64,000 nucleotides of DNA from Prochlorococcus sp. AG-355-N18 (GCA_003278535.1 QCEG01000005.1:39628-103627); one strand, 5' to 3'. Shown: positions 38,934-46,904, numbered from the stretch's first letter. A program made the numbers and translations. The notes: a model not told the origin generated them from the letters alone.

Positions 38934-40829
38934 ATGGCTAAAAGCACTGCAAAACCTTCTGTTTCAAAGAGTAAACCAATAAAATTTTCCTTGTCTTATG
39001 TTCGTGTAAGTACTAAAGATCAGTTAGAGGGTAGTGGCATAAAAAGACAAGAAAAAGCATATCAAGAATGGCTTAGAAGAAATACAGATTATGAGAATTT
39101 AGATGAATTTAAAGATTTAGGAATAAGTGGTAGAGGTAAAAACAGTACAGCAGGGGCATTAAACAAAATCATTGAAAAAGCAGAAAAAGGTCAAATACCT
39201 CATAGCACTTGTTTAGTTGTTGAATCTATGTCGAGGTTATCAAGAGAGATTCCTAAAAATTCTTTAGAACTATTACTTAGAATTTTTAAATCTGGTTTAA
39301 CTATTGCTTTTACTGAATACGGAGGAAATGTAATTGATGGGAAAGGAAATGACCCTGCATGGTTTCAACTTTTAGGAGGTATGTTTCAAGCCTCTATTGA
39401 ATGGCAAACGAAACAAGAAAGAATAGTAGGTTCTTTTGATGATGTTCAAGAAAATCTAGAAAATGGCAAGCTAGATCATTTTAAAGGTAGAGAAAAAGGT
39501 ACAAAACATGGCTTCTATTCCTTTTGGCTTAATTTTGATGAGAAAAGAAAACAATTTATTGTTTTAGAAGAAGAAGCAGAAATAGTAAGAAAAATATTTA
39601 CTATGGCTGAAACTATGGAGGTAAAAAAGATTGAACGAGCATTAAAAGATCAAGGCATTAAGAATCCAATTGGATTTAAAGCTGAATGGTTTACTAGAAA
39701 TGTTATTAGAAAATGCATTTTAGAAAATAGAGTTGTTTTAGGAGAAAAAGTATTTAGAGGTAAAACTTATTTTGGTATTTATCCAGCAATTATTACTCCA
39801 GAGCAATACAACCTAGTACAAGAAGCCAAGCAAAAAAGGATTACTAATAAGGTTCCTCAATCTCCACATCATAAAGTAGTAAATTTATTTCAAGGTGCAA
39901 TATTTTGCTCAGAATGTGGCGGTCGTATAGAAGCTGTTGGTGTTAAAAGATTAGTCTGCAAAGAATTTAATGTTAAAAATAGCCCAAAGATAGAAGCTGA
40001 ATATTTTAGCTTGCATTGTTCTGTCGGAAGAAATCAAACTTCTAATATTTGTTCAGTTACTAATGCTGCTGCTTATAAACAATTACACAATGGAATAGAT
40101 AATGAACTAGCAATTCTCGAACAAATCCAGAATTTTAGATGGGCTGAGTTTTTTACAGATGAAAGGCATGAAAATGACCTACAAGTTGAAAAGGATAAAA
40201 GAACTAGATATTTAAATGAAAGGAATAAAGTATCTAATCAGATTGAAAAATATAAAACAGCCGAAGAACAATATTTTGAGCAAGGAGAAATATTACCTCA
40301 AAATCTTAGAGATAAAAAAAATCAAGCTAAAGAAAAATATGATGAATTAAATGAAAAATATAATAGGGCTAATTTAGATATTCAAAATTTAAAAAGAAAA
40401 AAAACTGGTAAAAGTTTAGAAGAAGATATTAATAAAAGAGTTAAAAACTTTATTAATAAAGGTAGGTTTGATAATCAAGAAAGATTTAAATTTAATATGT
40501 GGCTTAAAGAAATGGGGATAGCAATTCAAGTAGATATATATAAACAAAAGCAAACCAGAAAAACACCTCATAAAAATTATGCGTTCCATGTTGGAATTGG
40601 TATGTTTGATTTTATAACTGGCAAATATAGAGGATTAAATCAAAGTATTGATGATTTAGTTGCTTTAGGTCTTGATGAAAAACAAGTAAAAGAATCAGAA
40701 GCGAAAATTTATGAAAACTATAAAAAACAAAGTTTAGAAGTTGGACATGACATTAGATTTCCTCAACCAAAAAAAGAAGTAAAACCAATTACTAAAGAAG
40801 AATTTTGGAAACGACTTGAGGCAAGCTAA
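38934..40829 (+). CDS. Large serine recombinase
   Basis: 631 residues. The N-terminal resolvase domain has SYVRVSTKDQ with catalytic S26, followed by the usual Arg-containing helices. A recombinase domain (about residues 190-300, KHGFYSFWLNFDEKRK to VFRGKTYFGIYPAII) and a zinc-ribbon segment (FCSECGGRIEAVG, then LHCSVGRNQTSNICS) come next, and a long charged coiled coil (residues ~400-500) closes the protein. This architecture is that of phage-type integrases that recombine attP and attB. No truncation is seen. The stop TAA overlaps the ATG of the ligase-domain gene by one base, so the pair is translationally coupled. Confidence 0.93.
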   Translation: MAKSTAKPSVSKSKPIKFSLSYVRVSTKDQLEGSGIKRQEKAYQEWLRRNTDYENLDEFKDLGISGRGKNSTAGALNKIIEKAEKGQIPHSTCLVVESMSRLSREIPKNSLELLLRIFKSGLTIAFTEYGGNVIDGKGNDPAWFQLLGGMFQASIEWQTKQERIVGSFDDVQENLENGKLDHFKGREKGTKHGFYSFWLNFDEKRKQFIVLEEEAEIVRKIFTMAETMEVKKIERALKDQGIKNPIGFKAEWFTRNVIRKCILENRVVLGEKVFRGKTYFGIYPAIITPEQYNLVQEAKQKRITNKVPQSPHHKVVNLFQGAIFCSECGGRIEAVGVKRLVCKEFNVKNSPKIEAEYFSLHCSVGRNQTSNICSVTNAAAYKQLHNGIDNELAILEQIQNFRWAEFFTDERHENDLQVEKDKRTRYLNERNKVSNQIEKYKTAEEQYFEQGEILPQNLRDKKNQAKEKYDELNEKYNRANLDIQNLKRKKTGKSLEEDINKRVKNFINKGRFDNQERFKFNMWLKEMGIAIQVDIYKQKQTRKTPHKNYAFHVGIGMFDFITGKYRGLNQSIDDLVALGLDEKQVKESEAKIYENYKKQSLEVGHDIRFPQPKKEVKPITKEEFWKRLEAS

Positions 40830-41584
40830 TGAGCACTTATTTAGAAGAGAGAATAAATTGGTATGACGAAAATTATCGTTTAGGAAATGCCCTGATTACA
40901 GATAAACATTTTGACCAACTAGAGAAAAATCTTTTAAGGGTAGACCCTAATTGTGATTATTTCACTAATAAAAAAGCTCTTCCACTTCCTTCACTTCCTA
41001 AAGATCAGATAGGGGAATTTATAGAAGGTTTATTGCCTGATACTCGATTATTAATAGAACCAAAAATTGATGGCTGTGCGATTGCGCTTCAATATAGAGA
41101 TGGCCTTTTAGAAAAGGCTATTAGTAGAAAAGGAACAGATTGCACTACTAAGATTGGAGCAATTCCAGATGTTCCATTTAATATAAAAATCAAAGGTTTA
41201 TTCCAAGTTAGAGGAGAACTTTTTAACCCTTCAGAATATGAAAGACCAACTTATTCTCAAAGACAGGTGGGCGGATATCTTAGGGCTGCTGCTAGTAAAA
41301 GCGATCACCTTAGCTTTTGTAGTTTTCAGATAATTAATGGAAGATTAAACCAACATGATTCGCTTAAATATTTAAAAAAATTAGGTTTTACGATTCCAGA
41401 ATATGAGAGTCTAAATTTCACTTCTCAAGTTGAGATGTATAGAAAGCAATGGTCAGATAAAAAGCTATTTAATGACTATCCGACAGATGGAATTGTAGTG
41501 AAAATAAATTCTAGAAAATTACAGTTAATTAGAGAAAAATCTTATGGAGTTTATCCCCATTGGGCAATGGCAATTAAGTATTAG
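40829..41584 (+). CDS. Stand-alone adenylation domain of NAD+-dependent DNA ligase
   Basis: 251 residues. Residues 10-40 resemble the LigA Ia domain (INWYDENYRLGNALITDKHF). Motif I is EPKIDGCAIA with adenylated K79, motif III is RGELFNPSEY (R128), RQVGGYLRAAA follows, motif IV is DGIVVKIN and motif V is WAMAIKY. The protein ends right after motif V, so OB-fold, zinc finger, HhH and BRCT are absent. It could bind NAD+ and self-adenylate but sealing activity would be weak or need a partner. Coupled to the serine recombinase. Fragments of its 3' end recur twice downstream. Confidence 0.85.
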   Translation: MSTYLEERINWYDENYRLGNALITDKHFDQLEKNLLRVDPNCDYFTNKKALPLPSLPKDQIGEFIEGLLPDTRLLIEPKIDGCAIALQYRDGLLEKAISRKGTDCTTKIGAIPDVPFNIKIKGLFQVRGELFNPSEYERPTYSQRQVGGYLRAAASKSDHLSFCSFQIINGRLNQHDSLKYLKKLGFTIPEYESLNFTSQVEMYRKQWSDKKLFNDYPTDGIVVKINSRKLQLIREKSYGVYPHWAMAIKY

Positions 41585-41622
41585 TTAGTAATTGACATTC
41601 GATCTAAAATAAGGGGCAATTA
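41513..41622 (+). repeat. Ligase 3'-end repeat R1 plus promoter module P1
   Basis: Last 24 codons of the intact ligase-domain gene (LIREKSYGVYPHWAMAIKY), then TAG TTAGTAATTGACATTCGA and TCTAAAATAAGGGG. This is the reference copy for R2 (42551-42625) and R3+P3 (43073-43194). Confidence 0.8.
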
Positions 41623-41690
41623 ACAATATTTATTTTCAGGAATTATTTTTTTTGCTAGTAATAGAAAGCCAATAAAAATTAAAAAATAAA

Positions 41691-41963
41691 ATGCTTTACG
41701 TTCAGCATTGGTCATTTAAGGCCGGATATCATCAAAAAGGTGCAGAAAAATTTCTTGGTGGAGGGGGAGATTATCCTGGAGTTGAGATGATTGGAAGATA
41801 TCACGCGCCGGGATCTTTAGAGGGTTGGATAGTTTTAAAGACTGATGATCCAAAAGCAATGTATCAACATGCCGCTGAATGGGGTGAATTTCTAAATTGG
41901 GAAACCACACCAGTATTTACTGATGAAGAAGCTGGTCCAATAGTTGCCAAAGTCTACTCATAG
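41691..41963 (+). CDS. DUF3303-like small protein (90 aa)
   Basis: MLYVQHWSFKAGYHQKGAEKFLGGG matches the DUF3303 pattern (a ferredoxin-like alpha/beta fold with a conserved Y/W-x-F strand), and GRYHAPGSLEGWIVLKTDDP is the second conserved block. Small uncharacterised proteins common in marine picocyanobacteria. It follows the R1/P1 module by 69 bases; its own transcription presumably starts at P1. Confidence 0.75.
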   Translation: MLYVQHWSFKAGYHQKGAEKFLGGGGDYPGVEMIGRYHAPGSLEGWIVLKTDDPKAMYQHAAEWGEFLNWETTPVFTDEEAGPIVAKVYS

Positions 41964-41969
41964 ATTGAG

Positions 41970-42013
41970 ATTGACAGTAGATCTAAAATAAGAAGCAATT
42001 AGCTCCTTTTTTT
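41970..42013 (+). promoter_or_regulatory. Promoter/leader module P2
   Basis: ATTGACAGTAGATCTAAAAT, then AAGAAGCAATTAGCTCC and a T-run ending at the ATG of the next gene. Matches P1, P3 and P4. TAAAAT could serve as a -10 element; the leader would then be about 20 bases. Confidence 0.6.
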
Positions 42014-42277
42014 ATGAACACTCTCATCATTTCTACTTTTAGCTGTACATTTGAAGAATTTAAAAATGATGTAACGACATTATTTCTTGAAGAAATGTGC
42101 AAGGAGTTTGTAACTGATTATGAGTTTGTAAAAGTCAACGAACACAAATCTCATTTATTAATGAACTGTACTGACTTAGAAAAATTAGGTGCAGAGATGG
42201 AATCTCCTTTCGCAAAGGAATGGGATAAAAAAAATAACTGTAAGGATACCGTATATTCGATCAAACTCGTTGAGTAA
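42014..42277 (+). CDS. Small hypothetical protein (87 aa)
   Basis: MNTLIISTFSCTFEEFKNDV... is a soluble 87-residue protein with alternating strands and helices, possibly a ferredoxin-like fold. Its start sits directly after promoter module P2, and its stop runs straight into a copy of the 16-bp leader repeat (42277-42292). No family recognised. Confidence 0.6.
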   Translation: MNTLIISTFSCTFEEFKNDVTTLFLEEMCKEFVTDYEFVKVNEHKSHLLMNCTDLEKLGAEMESPFAKEWDKKNNCKDTVYSIKLVE

Positions 42278-42292
42278 ATGAAACGCTTACTA
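42277..42292 (+). repeat. 16-bp leader repeat, copy A (orphan)
   Basis: AATGAAACGCTTACTA, identical to copies at 44335-44350 and 44994-45009. It encodes the start of a signal peptide (MKRLL) but here leads only into a 16-codon dead end; its last three bases (CTA) supply the stop codon of the minus-strand gene at 42290. Confidence 0.7.
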
Positions 42293-42514
42293 ATTTTCTA
42301 TAACACTCGCTACTTTTCCTTCTGCTAGTCGTTTTTTTAGAATTGCATAATTTTGTGAAGCCCATTTTCGAGAAATATCAAATTCAGCATCTAACTTCTC
42401 TCTTAGTAATTTGCCAATTTTAAATACTTCTAAGAATCCTAGATAAACAATTACCAGCGCCTTAGTTATGTTTACTGCAACAGCTGCTATCTTTTCAATT
42501 TTTTGGTCTTGCAT
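42290..42514 (-). CDS. Small membrane-associated hypothetical protein (74 aa)
   Basis: MQDQKIEKIAAVAVNITKAL... carries one hydrophobic helix (residues ~12-30) and a basic helical tail (REKLDAEFDISRKWASQNYA). Its stop codon lies in the leader repeat. No family recognised. Moderately likely to be real. Confidence 0.5.
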   Translation of the reverse strand: MQDQKIEKIAAVAVNITKALVIVYLGFLEVFKIGKLLREKLDAEFDISRKWASQNYAILKKRLAEGKVASVIEN

Positions 42515-42550
42515 TCGAATTTATTGAATCCCATTAAAATTACCAGCTGT

Positions 42551-42625
42551 AAGAAATTATGCAAATTAATTAAAGAAAAATCTTACGGAACTTATGTGTT
42601 TTGGCAAATGGCAATAAAATTTTAG
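42551..42625 (+). repeat. Ligase 3'-end repeat R2
   Basis: KKLCK then LIKEKSYGTYVFWQMAIKF and TAG: a diverged copy of the C-terminus of the ligase-domain gene without the rest of that gene. 27 bases separate its stop from the ATG of the intact gloA. It has no attached P module. Confidence 0.7.
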
Positions 42626-42652
42626 ATAATGAATTTAGGTTCATAATTTAGT

Positions 42653-43042
42653 ATGCGTATTCTTCACACAATGTTGAGGGTAGGAGATTTAGATAAATCT
42701 ATAGATTTCTATGTAAATAGATTAGGAATGAATTTAATTAGAAAAAAAGATTATCCGCATGGAGAATTTACTTTAGCTTTTGTTGGCTATGGTTCTGAAA
42801 AAGAAAATGCAGTAATTGAGCTAACTCATAATTGGGGCAAAAAATCAGAAGATTATGAGCTTGGAGATAAATACGGACATATTGCTATTGGTGTAAAAGA
42901 TATTCATGGTATTTGTCAGGGGCTTGAAGATAACGGCTGCAAAATTACGACAAAGCCAAAAACCATGAAGAACAGTACGACAGTTTTAGCGTTTGTTGAA
43001 GATCCTGACGGATATAAAATCGAGCTAATAGAAAGAGACTAG
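42653..43042 (+). CDS. gloA: Lactoylglutathione lyase (glyoxalase I)
   Basis: 129 residues. Converts the hemithioacetal of methylglyoxal and glutathione to S-lactoylglutathione. MRILHTMLRVGDLDKSIDFY carries the first metal His, KENAVIELTHNWG the first Glu, GDKYGHIAIGVKDIHGI the second His and DPDGYKIELIERD the second Glu. Complete. It sits between ligase-end repeats R2 and R3, and is probably the functional replacement for the gloA broken at the island's left edge. Confidence 0.93.
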   Translation: MRILHTMLRVGDLDKSIDFYVNRLGMNLIRKKDYPHGEFTLAFVGYGSEKENAVIELTHNWGKKSEDYELGDKYGHIAIGVKDIHGICQGLEDNGCKITTKPKTMKNSTTVLAFVEDPDGYKIELIERD

Positions 43043-43072
43043 GTTCTTCTTTAAGTATTTAAATTAAATTTA

Positions 43073-43194
43073 AGAAAATTTCAATTAATTAGAGAAAAAT
43101 CTTATGAAAGTTATCCGCATCATCAGATGGCAGTTAAGTATTAGTTAGTAATTGACAGTCGATCTAAAATAAGGGGCAATTAGCTTCTTTTTTA
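43073..43194 (+). repeat. Ligase 3'-end repeat R3 plus promoter module P3
   Basis: RKFQ then LIREKSYESYPHHQMAVKY and TAG, followed by TTAGTAATTGACAGTCGATC and TAAAATAAGGGGCAATTAGC as in P1. It ends one base before the ATG of the adhesin gene. The ligase part has several amino-acid changes relative to R1, so R3 comes from a different allele and not from a recent copy of R1. Confidence 0.8.
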
Positions 43195-44322
43195 ATGAAG
43201 AGATTTTTTACAAAGAAATTTAAAGTTAACAAAACTAATATATTTTTATTTTCTTTCTTATTAACCCAAATAGCAGTACCTACATTTGAGTTGTTCAAAC
43301 CAAGTAGTGCAAATGGTACTGAAATTGGAAGTGGTGCAAGTTCTACGGGAAGTGCTTCTACTGCGATTGGACCTGTATCAAGTGCTTCGGGAAGTGCTTC
43401 TACTGCGATTGGACTTGGTACAAATGCTTCTGGTGAATTTTCTACTGCACTTGGAGGAGGAGAAAAACTTTATTTCAATAATGAAGGTGCAAGTGCTTCT
43501 GGAGACTATTCTACTGCGATTGGAAGTGAAACAACTGCTTCACATAATCGATCTACTGCGATTGGAACTGGTGCAACAACTGATAAGGATAATCAAATTG
43601 TTATTGGGACATCTGAAGATACGGTCACTGTTAAAGGAGAATTAGTAGTTGGGGTTGATGGTGAATATACGTTGATAACAAGAGAGGGTATTACTGTTGA
43701 TGGTATTCCACTAATCACAGAGAACGCTAATGGGGAAATTCATATTGGTAAAAATTCCTTGATAACAACTAATGAAGAAAAAACACTTCCTAATGGAAAA
43801 AAAGTGCAACCACTTTACGCCAAAGATCTATCGGGAAATCTTATCCCTATCGATGTTCGTTCTAAATTACTTATAAACGGAAGAGATATAGAACAATCAA
43901 TTAATAATGTTGGAGCGATGAGTGCTGCATTAACAGGATTGCCTACAGTTCCCACAGATACAACCCTTGCTTGCGGATTAGGAACTGGAACTCATGGTGG
44001 GGATTTTGCTTTTTCTGGAGGATGCGCTTCTAAGGTAAATGAAAATTTATCTGTTAATTATGCGGCATCAATGATTATGCCTAGTCAAGATTTTGCAGGT
44101 GATTTTGAAGACCAGTTTTCTGCTAGGGCAGGATTTGTTTGGAAGTTAGGTAAATCAAATGAGCCAACTAAAATTAGTCTTAATGAATCAAAAGAGTTAA
44201 AAAAAGAAGTACAAGATTTAAAAGCTAAAAATGCAACCCTTCTTGCGAGATTAGAAAAGCTAGAGAATATTGCCTTTAAATTACAAAAGAATGAAGGACT
44301 TAAATTATCAAAAGGGCTTTAA
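43195..44322 (+). CDS. YadA-like trimeric adhesin
   Basis: 375 residues. A long signal peptide (residues 1-40, positive N-terminus and hydrophobic core) is followed by YadA-head-type 14-residue repeats (GSGASSTGSASTAIG, GSASTAIGLGTNASG, GDYSTAIGSETTASH, NRSTAIGTGATTDKD; residues ~43-140). A C-terminal anchor-like region (AMSAALTGLP to FSARAGFVWKLG) would form the beta-barrel, and a coiled coil (LKKEVQDLKAKNATLLARLE) follows. Expected at the outer membrane as a trimer, mediating attachment. Expressed from P3. The 43286-43645 track ORF is a shadow. Confidence 0.8.
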   Translation: MKRFFTKKFKVNKTNIFLFSFLLTQIAVPTFELFKPSSANGTEIGSGASSTGSASTAIGPVSSASGSASTAIGLGTNASGEFSTALGGGEKLYFNNEGASASGDYSTAIGSETTASHNRSTAIGTGATTDKDNQIVIGTSEDTVTVKGELVVGVDGEYTLITREGITVDGIPLITENANGEIHIGKNSLITTNEEKTLPNGKKVQPLYAKDLSGNLIPIDVRSKLLINGRDIEQSINNVGAMSAALTGLPTVPTDTTLACGLGTGTHGGDFAFSGGCASKVNENLSVNYAASMIMPSQDFAGDFEDQFSARAGFVWKLGKSNEPTKISLNESKELKKEVQDLKAKNATLLARLEKLENIAFKLQKNEGLKLSKGL

Positions 44323-44334
44323 AAAAGATAATTT

Positions 44335-44350
44335 AATGAAACGCTTACTA
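44335..44350 (+). repeat. 16-bp leader repeat, copy B (in use)
   Basis: AATGAAACGCTTACTA at the start of the frameshifted secreted protein, where it encodes the beginning of its signal peptide MKRLLLPLLAAISLPTAVNA. Copies A and C are orphans. Confidence 0.7.
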
Positions 44351-44994
44351 CTCCCACTACTAGCTGCAATCTCTTTACCTACTGCTGTTAATGCTTTTCC
44401 TTTTGGTGGGGATATCGTACATAAAACGAATGTTGGAGAAAAATATATAGTAAAAAAATCTACTGTTGAAAAAATTTCAGAAAATATTTGGATTAGTTAC
44501 CTTCGGATATCTGATGAAATTAGTTATCTTGAAAAATTAATAAAAGAACGTGAAGAAGTTTGGGAAAAGAGATTAAAAAAAATCTAGATATTATTGAATA
44601 TAATAAAAAACTGATGGCAAAAAAAGGAAAACCTTTTGTGTATACCGATGTTTATCTTTGGATCTTAGATAATAATAAAAGTTATGAACTCAAATTAAAA
44701 AAAGAGACTGATCCATTAAAAGAAGAATTGAAAACTAATAAAAAGTTGCTTCAAGAACTTGAGGTTTATATCCAAGACAATAAAAAAAATCTAGTTATGC
44801 TTGCTTATACTCCTATCTATGTTGATCTTAATGGAACAAAAACAATACAAGATGAAAAAATAGTTGCATGTGTTAAACCAAATTTAAATAGTCAAAAAAG
44901 GACTGAAATTTCTAAAAAATCTGAAGAATTTCTAGTTGAATCAGATGACAAATCATTGAAAGGAAAAATTTGTAAACAGCATGCAAAGTTTTAA
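44336..44994 (+). pseudogene. Secreted coiled-coil protein split by a frameshift at an A8 run
   Basis: Frame 1 from the ATG at 44336 encodes a signal peptide (MKRLLLPLLAAISLPTAVNA) and a helical stretch ending at TAG 44585-44587. The continuation is in the -1 frame (44560-44994 in the track): KKNLDIIEYNKKLMAKKGKP and on to CKQHAKF. The two join at AGA TTA AAA AAA A; one extra A would make one ~219-residue protein. The heptamer A AAA AAA is also a known -1 slippery sequence, so the gene could be recoded or broken. Periplasmic, with several Lys/Glu heptads. Function unknown. The track's earlier 44270 start is not used. Confidence 0.65.
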
Positions 44995-45009
44995 ATGAAA
45001 CGCTTACTA
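44994..45009 (+). repeat. 16-bp leader repeat, copy C (orphan)
   Basis: AATGAAACGCTTACTA beginning inside the stop region of the frameshifted protein gene; on the plus strand it ends after six codons (MKRLLL then TGA). Its last bases CTA provide the stop codon of the minus-strand HTH gene, exactly as in copy A. Confidence 0.7.
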
Positions 45010-45267
45010 CTTTGAACGCCTAATAATATTATTTCTTCTAACTTGAATATTTGCTTTTATCTTTTCTGCAAGAGTTGGAAGATTTGGTGGTTCTTGCATT
45101 AAATAAACTTTTTTCTTTCCAAACTTATTTGGATATTCATGCCAGATGTAATCGTTTAATACTCCTCTATCTAATAATCTGTATATCGTTTTGGTGGATT
45201 TGTAACCTAGAAGTTTTGCTGTTTCTGTGATCGTATAGGCTTCGATCTCAAGTAACTTTGCTTTCAT
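45007..45267 (-). CDS. Excisionase-like helix-turn-helix protein (86 aa)
   Basis: AYTITETAKLLGYKSTKTIYRLLDRGVL is a MerR/excisionase-type HTH (helix, turn G-Y-K-S, recognition helix), followed by a basic tail (VRRNNIIRRSK). Such proteins direct excision or regulate element genes. It lies downstream of the truncated helicase/primase on the same strand and is probably part of the same decayed element. Confidence 0.65.
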   Translation of the reverse strand: MKAKLLEIEAYTITETAKLLGYKSTKTIYRLLDRGVLNDYIWHEYPNKFGKKKVYLMQEPPNLPTLAEKIKANIQVRRNNIIRRSK

Positions 45268-45453
45268 CTTACAAAATTTACAGTAATTTTTGATTGCATG
45301 AGACTGACTGCGGTGGTATAATTCTCAGCCATTTTGGTGGGGTAATCTATCCTCTATGAGATGTAAAACGTGTCCATATTTAGTGCCTTATACCAAGTCA
45401 CATTTTGCGGCCCGAAATTACCCACCTATTTAGTCTGGAAAGGACCCAAATTA
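45268..45453. other. Island gap with imperfect inverted repeat
   Basis: GGTGGGGTAAT (45336-45346) and ATTACCCACC (45417-45426) form a near-perfect inverted pair about 70 bases apart. Together with the following ~900 bases this stretch is richer in G and C than the rest of the island. No gene seen. Confidence 0.45.
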
Positions 45454-46353
45454 TTATGGAACAGGCCGAGGTCCCCAATGTGGGTCACTATCATCTTCAA
45501 ACTCAGAAGTATTATAAGTAGCTAGATTTAATGTCTCTTGGTGTTGAGTGTGGTGGGTATGGCGAGTTAGCTCCAACCATTTATATATACAGTTTTTATT
45601 TTTGCTTTTTTCTTGATTTAAAGAAAGAGGTAAACCCTTCATACCCTTCACCTTTGTTTGAGAATCATATCTATTAGATGGATTTACTGGTGGTGAGTTT
45701 GGGTGGAGGGTAAGTTCTGGTGGTGAGTTCAACCCTTCATCTATGCATTCAAATCCAAAGTGATCCGTCAAATTGAAATTATTCATGGGCTTGATTTGAT
45801 AGTTGACACCATATTTTGTTTTGCTACTCATCACCCAACCCACCACCTTCTTTGCCTCTAGTCCGAACTTGGTTTCTTTAACAGGTTGGATGCCAGTATC
45901 TTCTGCCCAGCCTCGATATTCGTGATATAAATCTCTGCCTGCAATAGAAACAATTCCATCTTGATAATTCTCGATCAAGAATCTTAAAACTGGTCGTGAT
46001 TCCAATAGGTTTTCAATCGTTGCTTCTTGAATCGATCGAATTCTTCCTCTATTTTTAAATGCCTCTGCCATCTCTTCTTCGCGCATCGTCCAGCACCATT
46101 GAAATATTCCTGCGATTTCTTTTACTAATTTCTGCTTTAAAGAAGGATCACGTATCTTTGGACTATTTGAAATACGAAAAGTAACTAGCCGCCTACCCAT
46201 CCCTTCTATCCCTCCACCGTGAGCAACAGGAGGATCATTATAGAATCGCCAAATGACTACACCTAAACGAATAGCAAATCGATTTTTAAAAAGAACATGA
46301 ACTTCAACTGGTTCGTTGCTGACAATAGAATTAAAAATCCCTGGATCTTTGAT
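45454..46353 (-). pseudogene. Truncated D5/P4-type helicase-primase (C-terminal part)
   Basis: The track lists 45454-46200, but the same frame is open to about 46353 (GHIKDPGIF, NEPVEVHVLFKNRFAIRLG, VVIWRFYNDPPVAHGGGIEGMGRRLV). This is the C-terminal part of the phage/plasmid SF3 helicase-primase family: the region after the nucleotide-binding core, then a winged-helix-like block (YHEYRGWAEDTGIQPV). Walker A and B lie in the missing N-terminal part. The low-complexity tail (HTHHTQHQ) is intact. Base composition is noticeably more GC-rich than neighbours. No longer functional. Confidence 0.7.
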
Positions 46354-46355
46354 AT

Positions 46356-46904
46356 GACCAGACGAATCAGGATCAATGGCAATTTGCCTATCAATTATTA
46401 GCTGTATATGGATTAAGACCAGAAGAACTTAGGTGGCTAAGAATTATTGATGGAATTAATGGAAAAGAATTACACAGTATTTATCAAAAATCTATGGGTG
46501 GACTTAGAGGAGATAAAACGAAACCACGAAAATTGCAACCATTATTTGTTAAAGATGCAGATGGTAATCCTATTGATTGGAAGTTACAGCAAAGAATAGA
46601 AATATCAGAAGAATTGCCTCCTCTTGGTTCTGATGGTCAAGGAGGCTTGGCATTGTATACGCATATAAAAAGAAGAAAGTTATATCAACTAATAAAAGAA
46701 GAAGCATCAAAGATAGGACAAGAAGCTGTTCCTTATAGCTTTAGACATAGATATGCAAAGGCTTCTAATGCTAGTGGTTTTCCTATCGCAAATATTGCCC
46801 AGGCAATGGGTCACACTCCAGAAGTTCATTTGCAAAACTATTCAAGATTTACTCTAGATAAAACAACGGATCTATATGCAGAGGCAAATAAGCAAATAGC
46901 ATAA
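46356..46904 (+). pseudogene. Tyrosine recombinase, 5'-truncated
   Basis: Reading frame open from about 46353: QFAYQLLAVYGLRPEELRWL contains the first catalytic Arg, PYSFRHRYAKASNA the H-x-x-R-like Box II, and MGHTPEVHLQNYSRF the nucleophile Tyr with the preceding His. The N-terminal arm- and core-binding domain and any start codon are missing, so it is inactive. Its 5' end abuts the 5' end of the helicase/primase fragment head-to-head. Confidence 0.8.

Noticed and set aside
41592-41597. TTGACA in the repeated module as a -35 box
   Set aside because: At 17-base spacing the next hexamer is GGCAAT-like, a poor -10; TAAAAT as an isolated -10 fits Prochlorococcus better.
38801-43042. Idea that an inversion moved gloA into the island
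   Set aside because: The two copies differ at 12 of the last 20 codons, so they are not the two ends of one recently inverted gene.
43286-43645. 119-aa ORF in the adhesin
   Set aside because: A second-frame reading of the YadA head repeats, giving leucine-rich periodic nonsense.
44270-44335. Extended start of the secreted protein ORF (MPLNYKRM...)
   Set aside because: It lies inside the adhesin's 3' end; the ATG at 44336 gives a proper signal peptide.
45336-45426. Inverted repeat as a replication origin or att site
   Set aside because: One mismatch, long loop and no companion features; kept only as a note in the gap entry.
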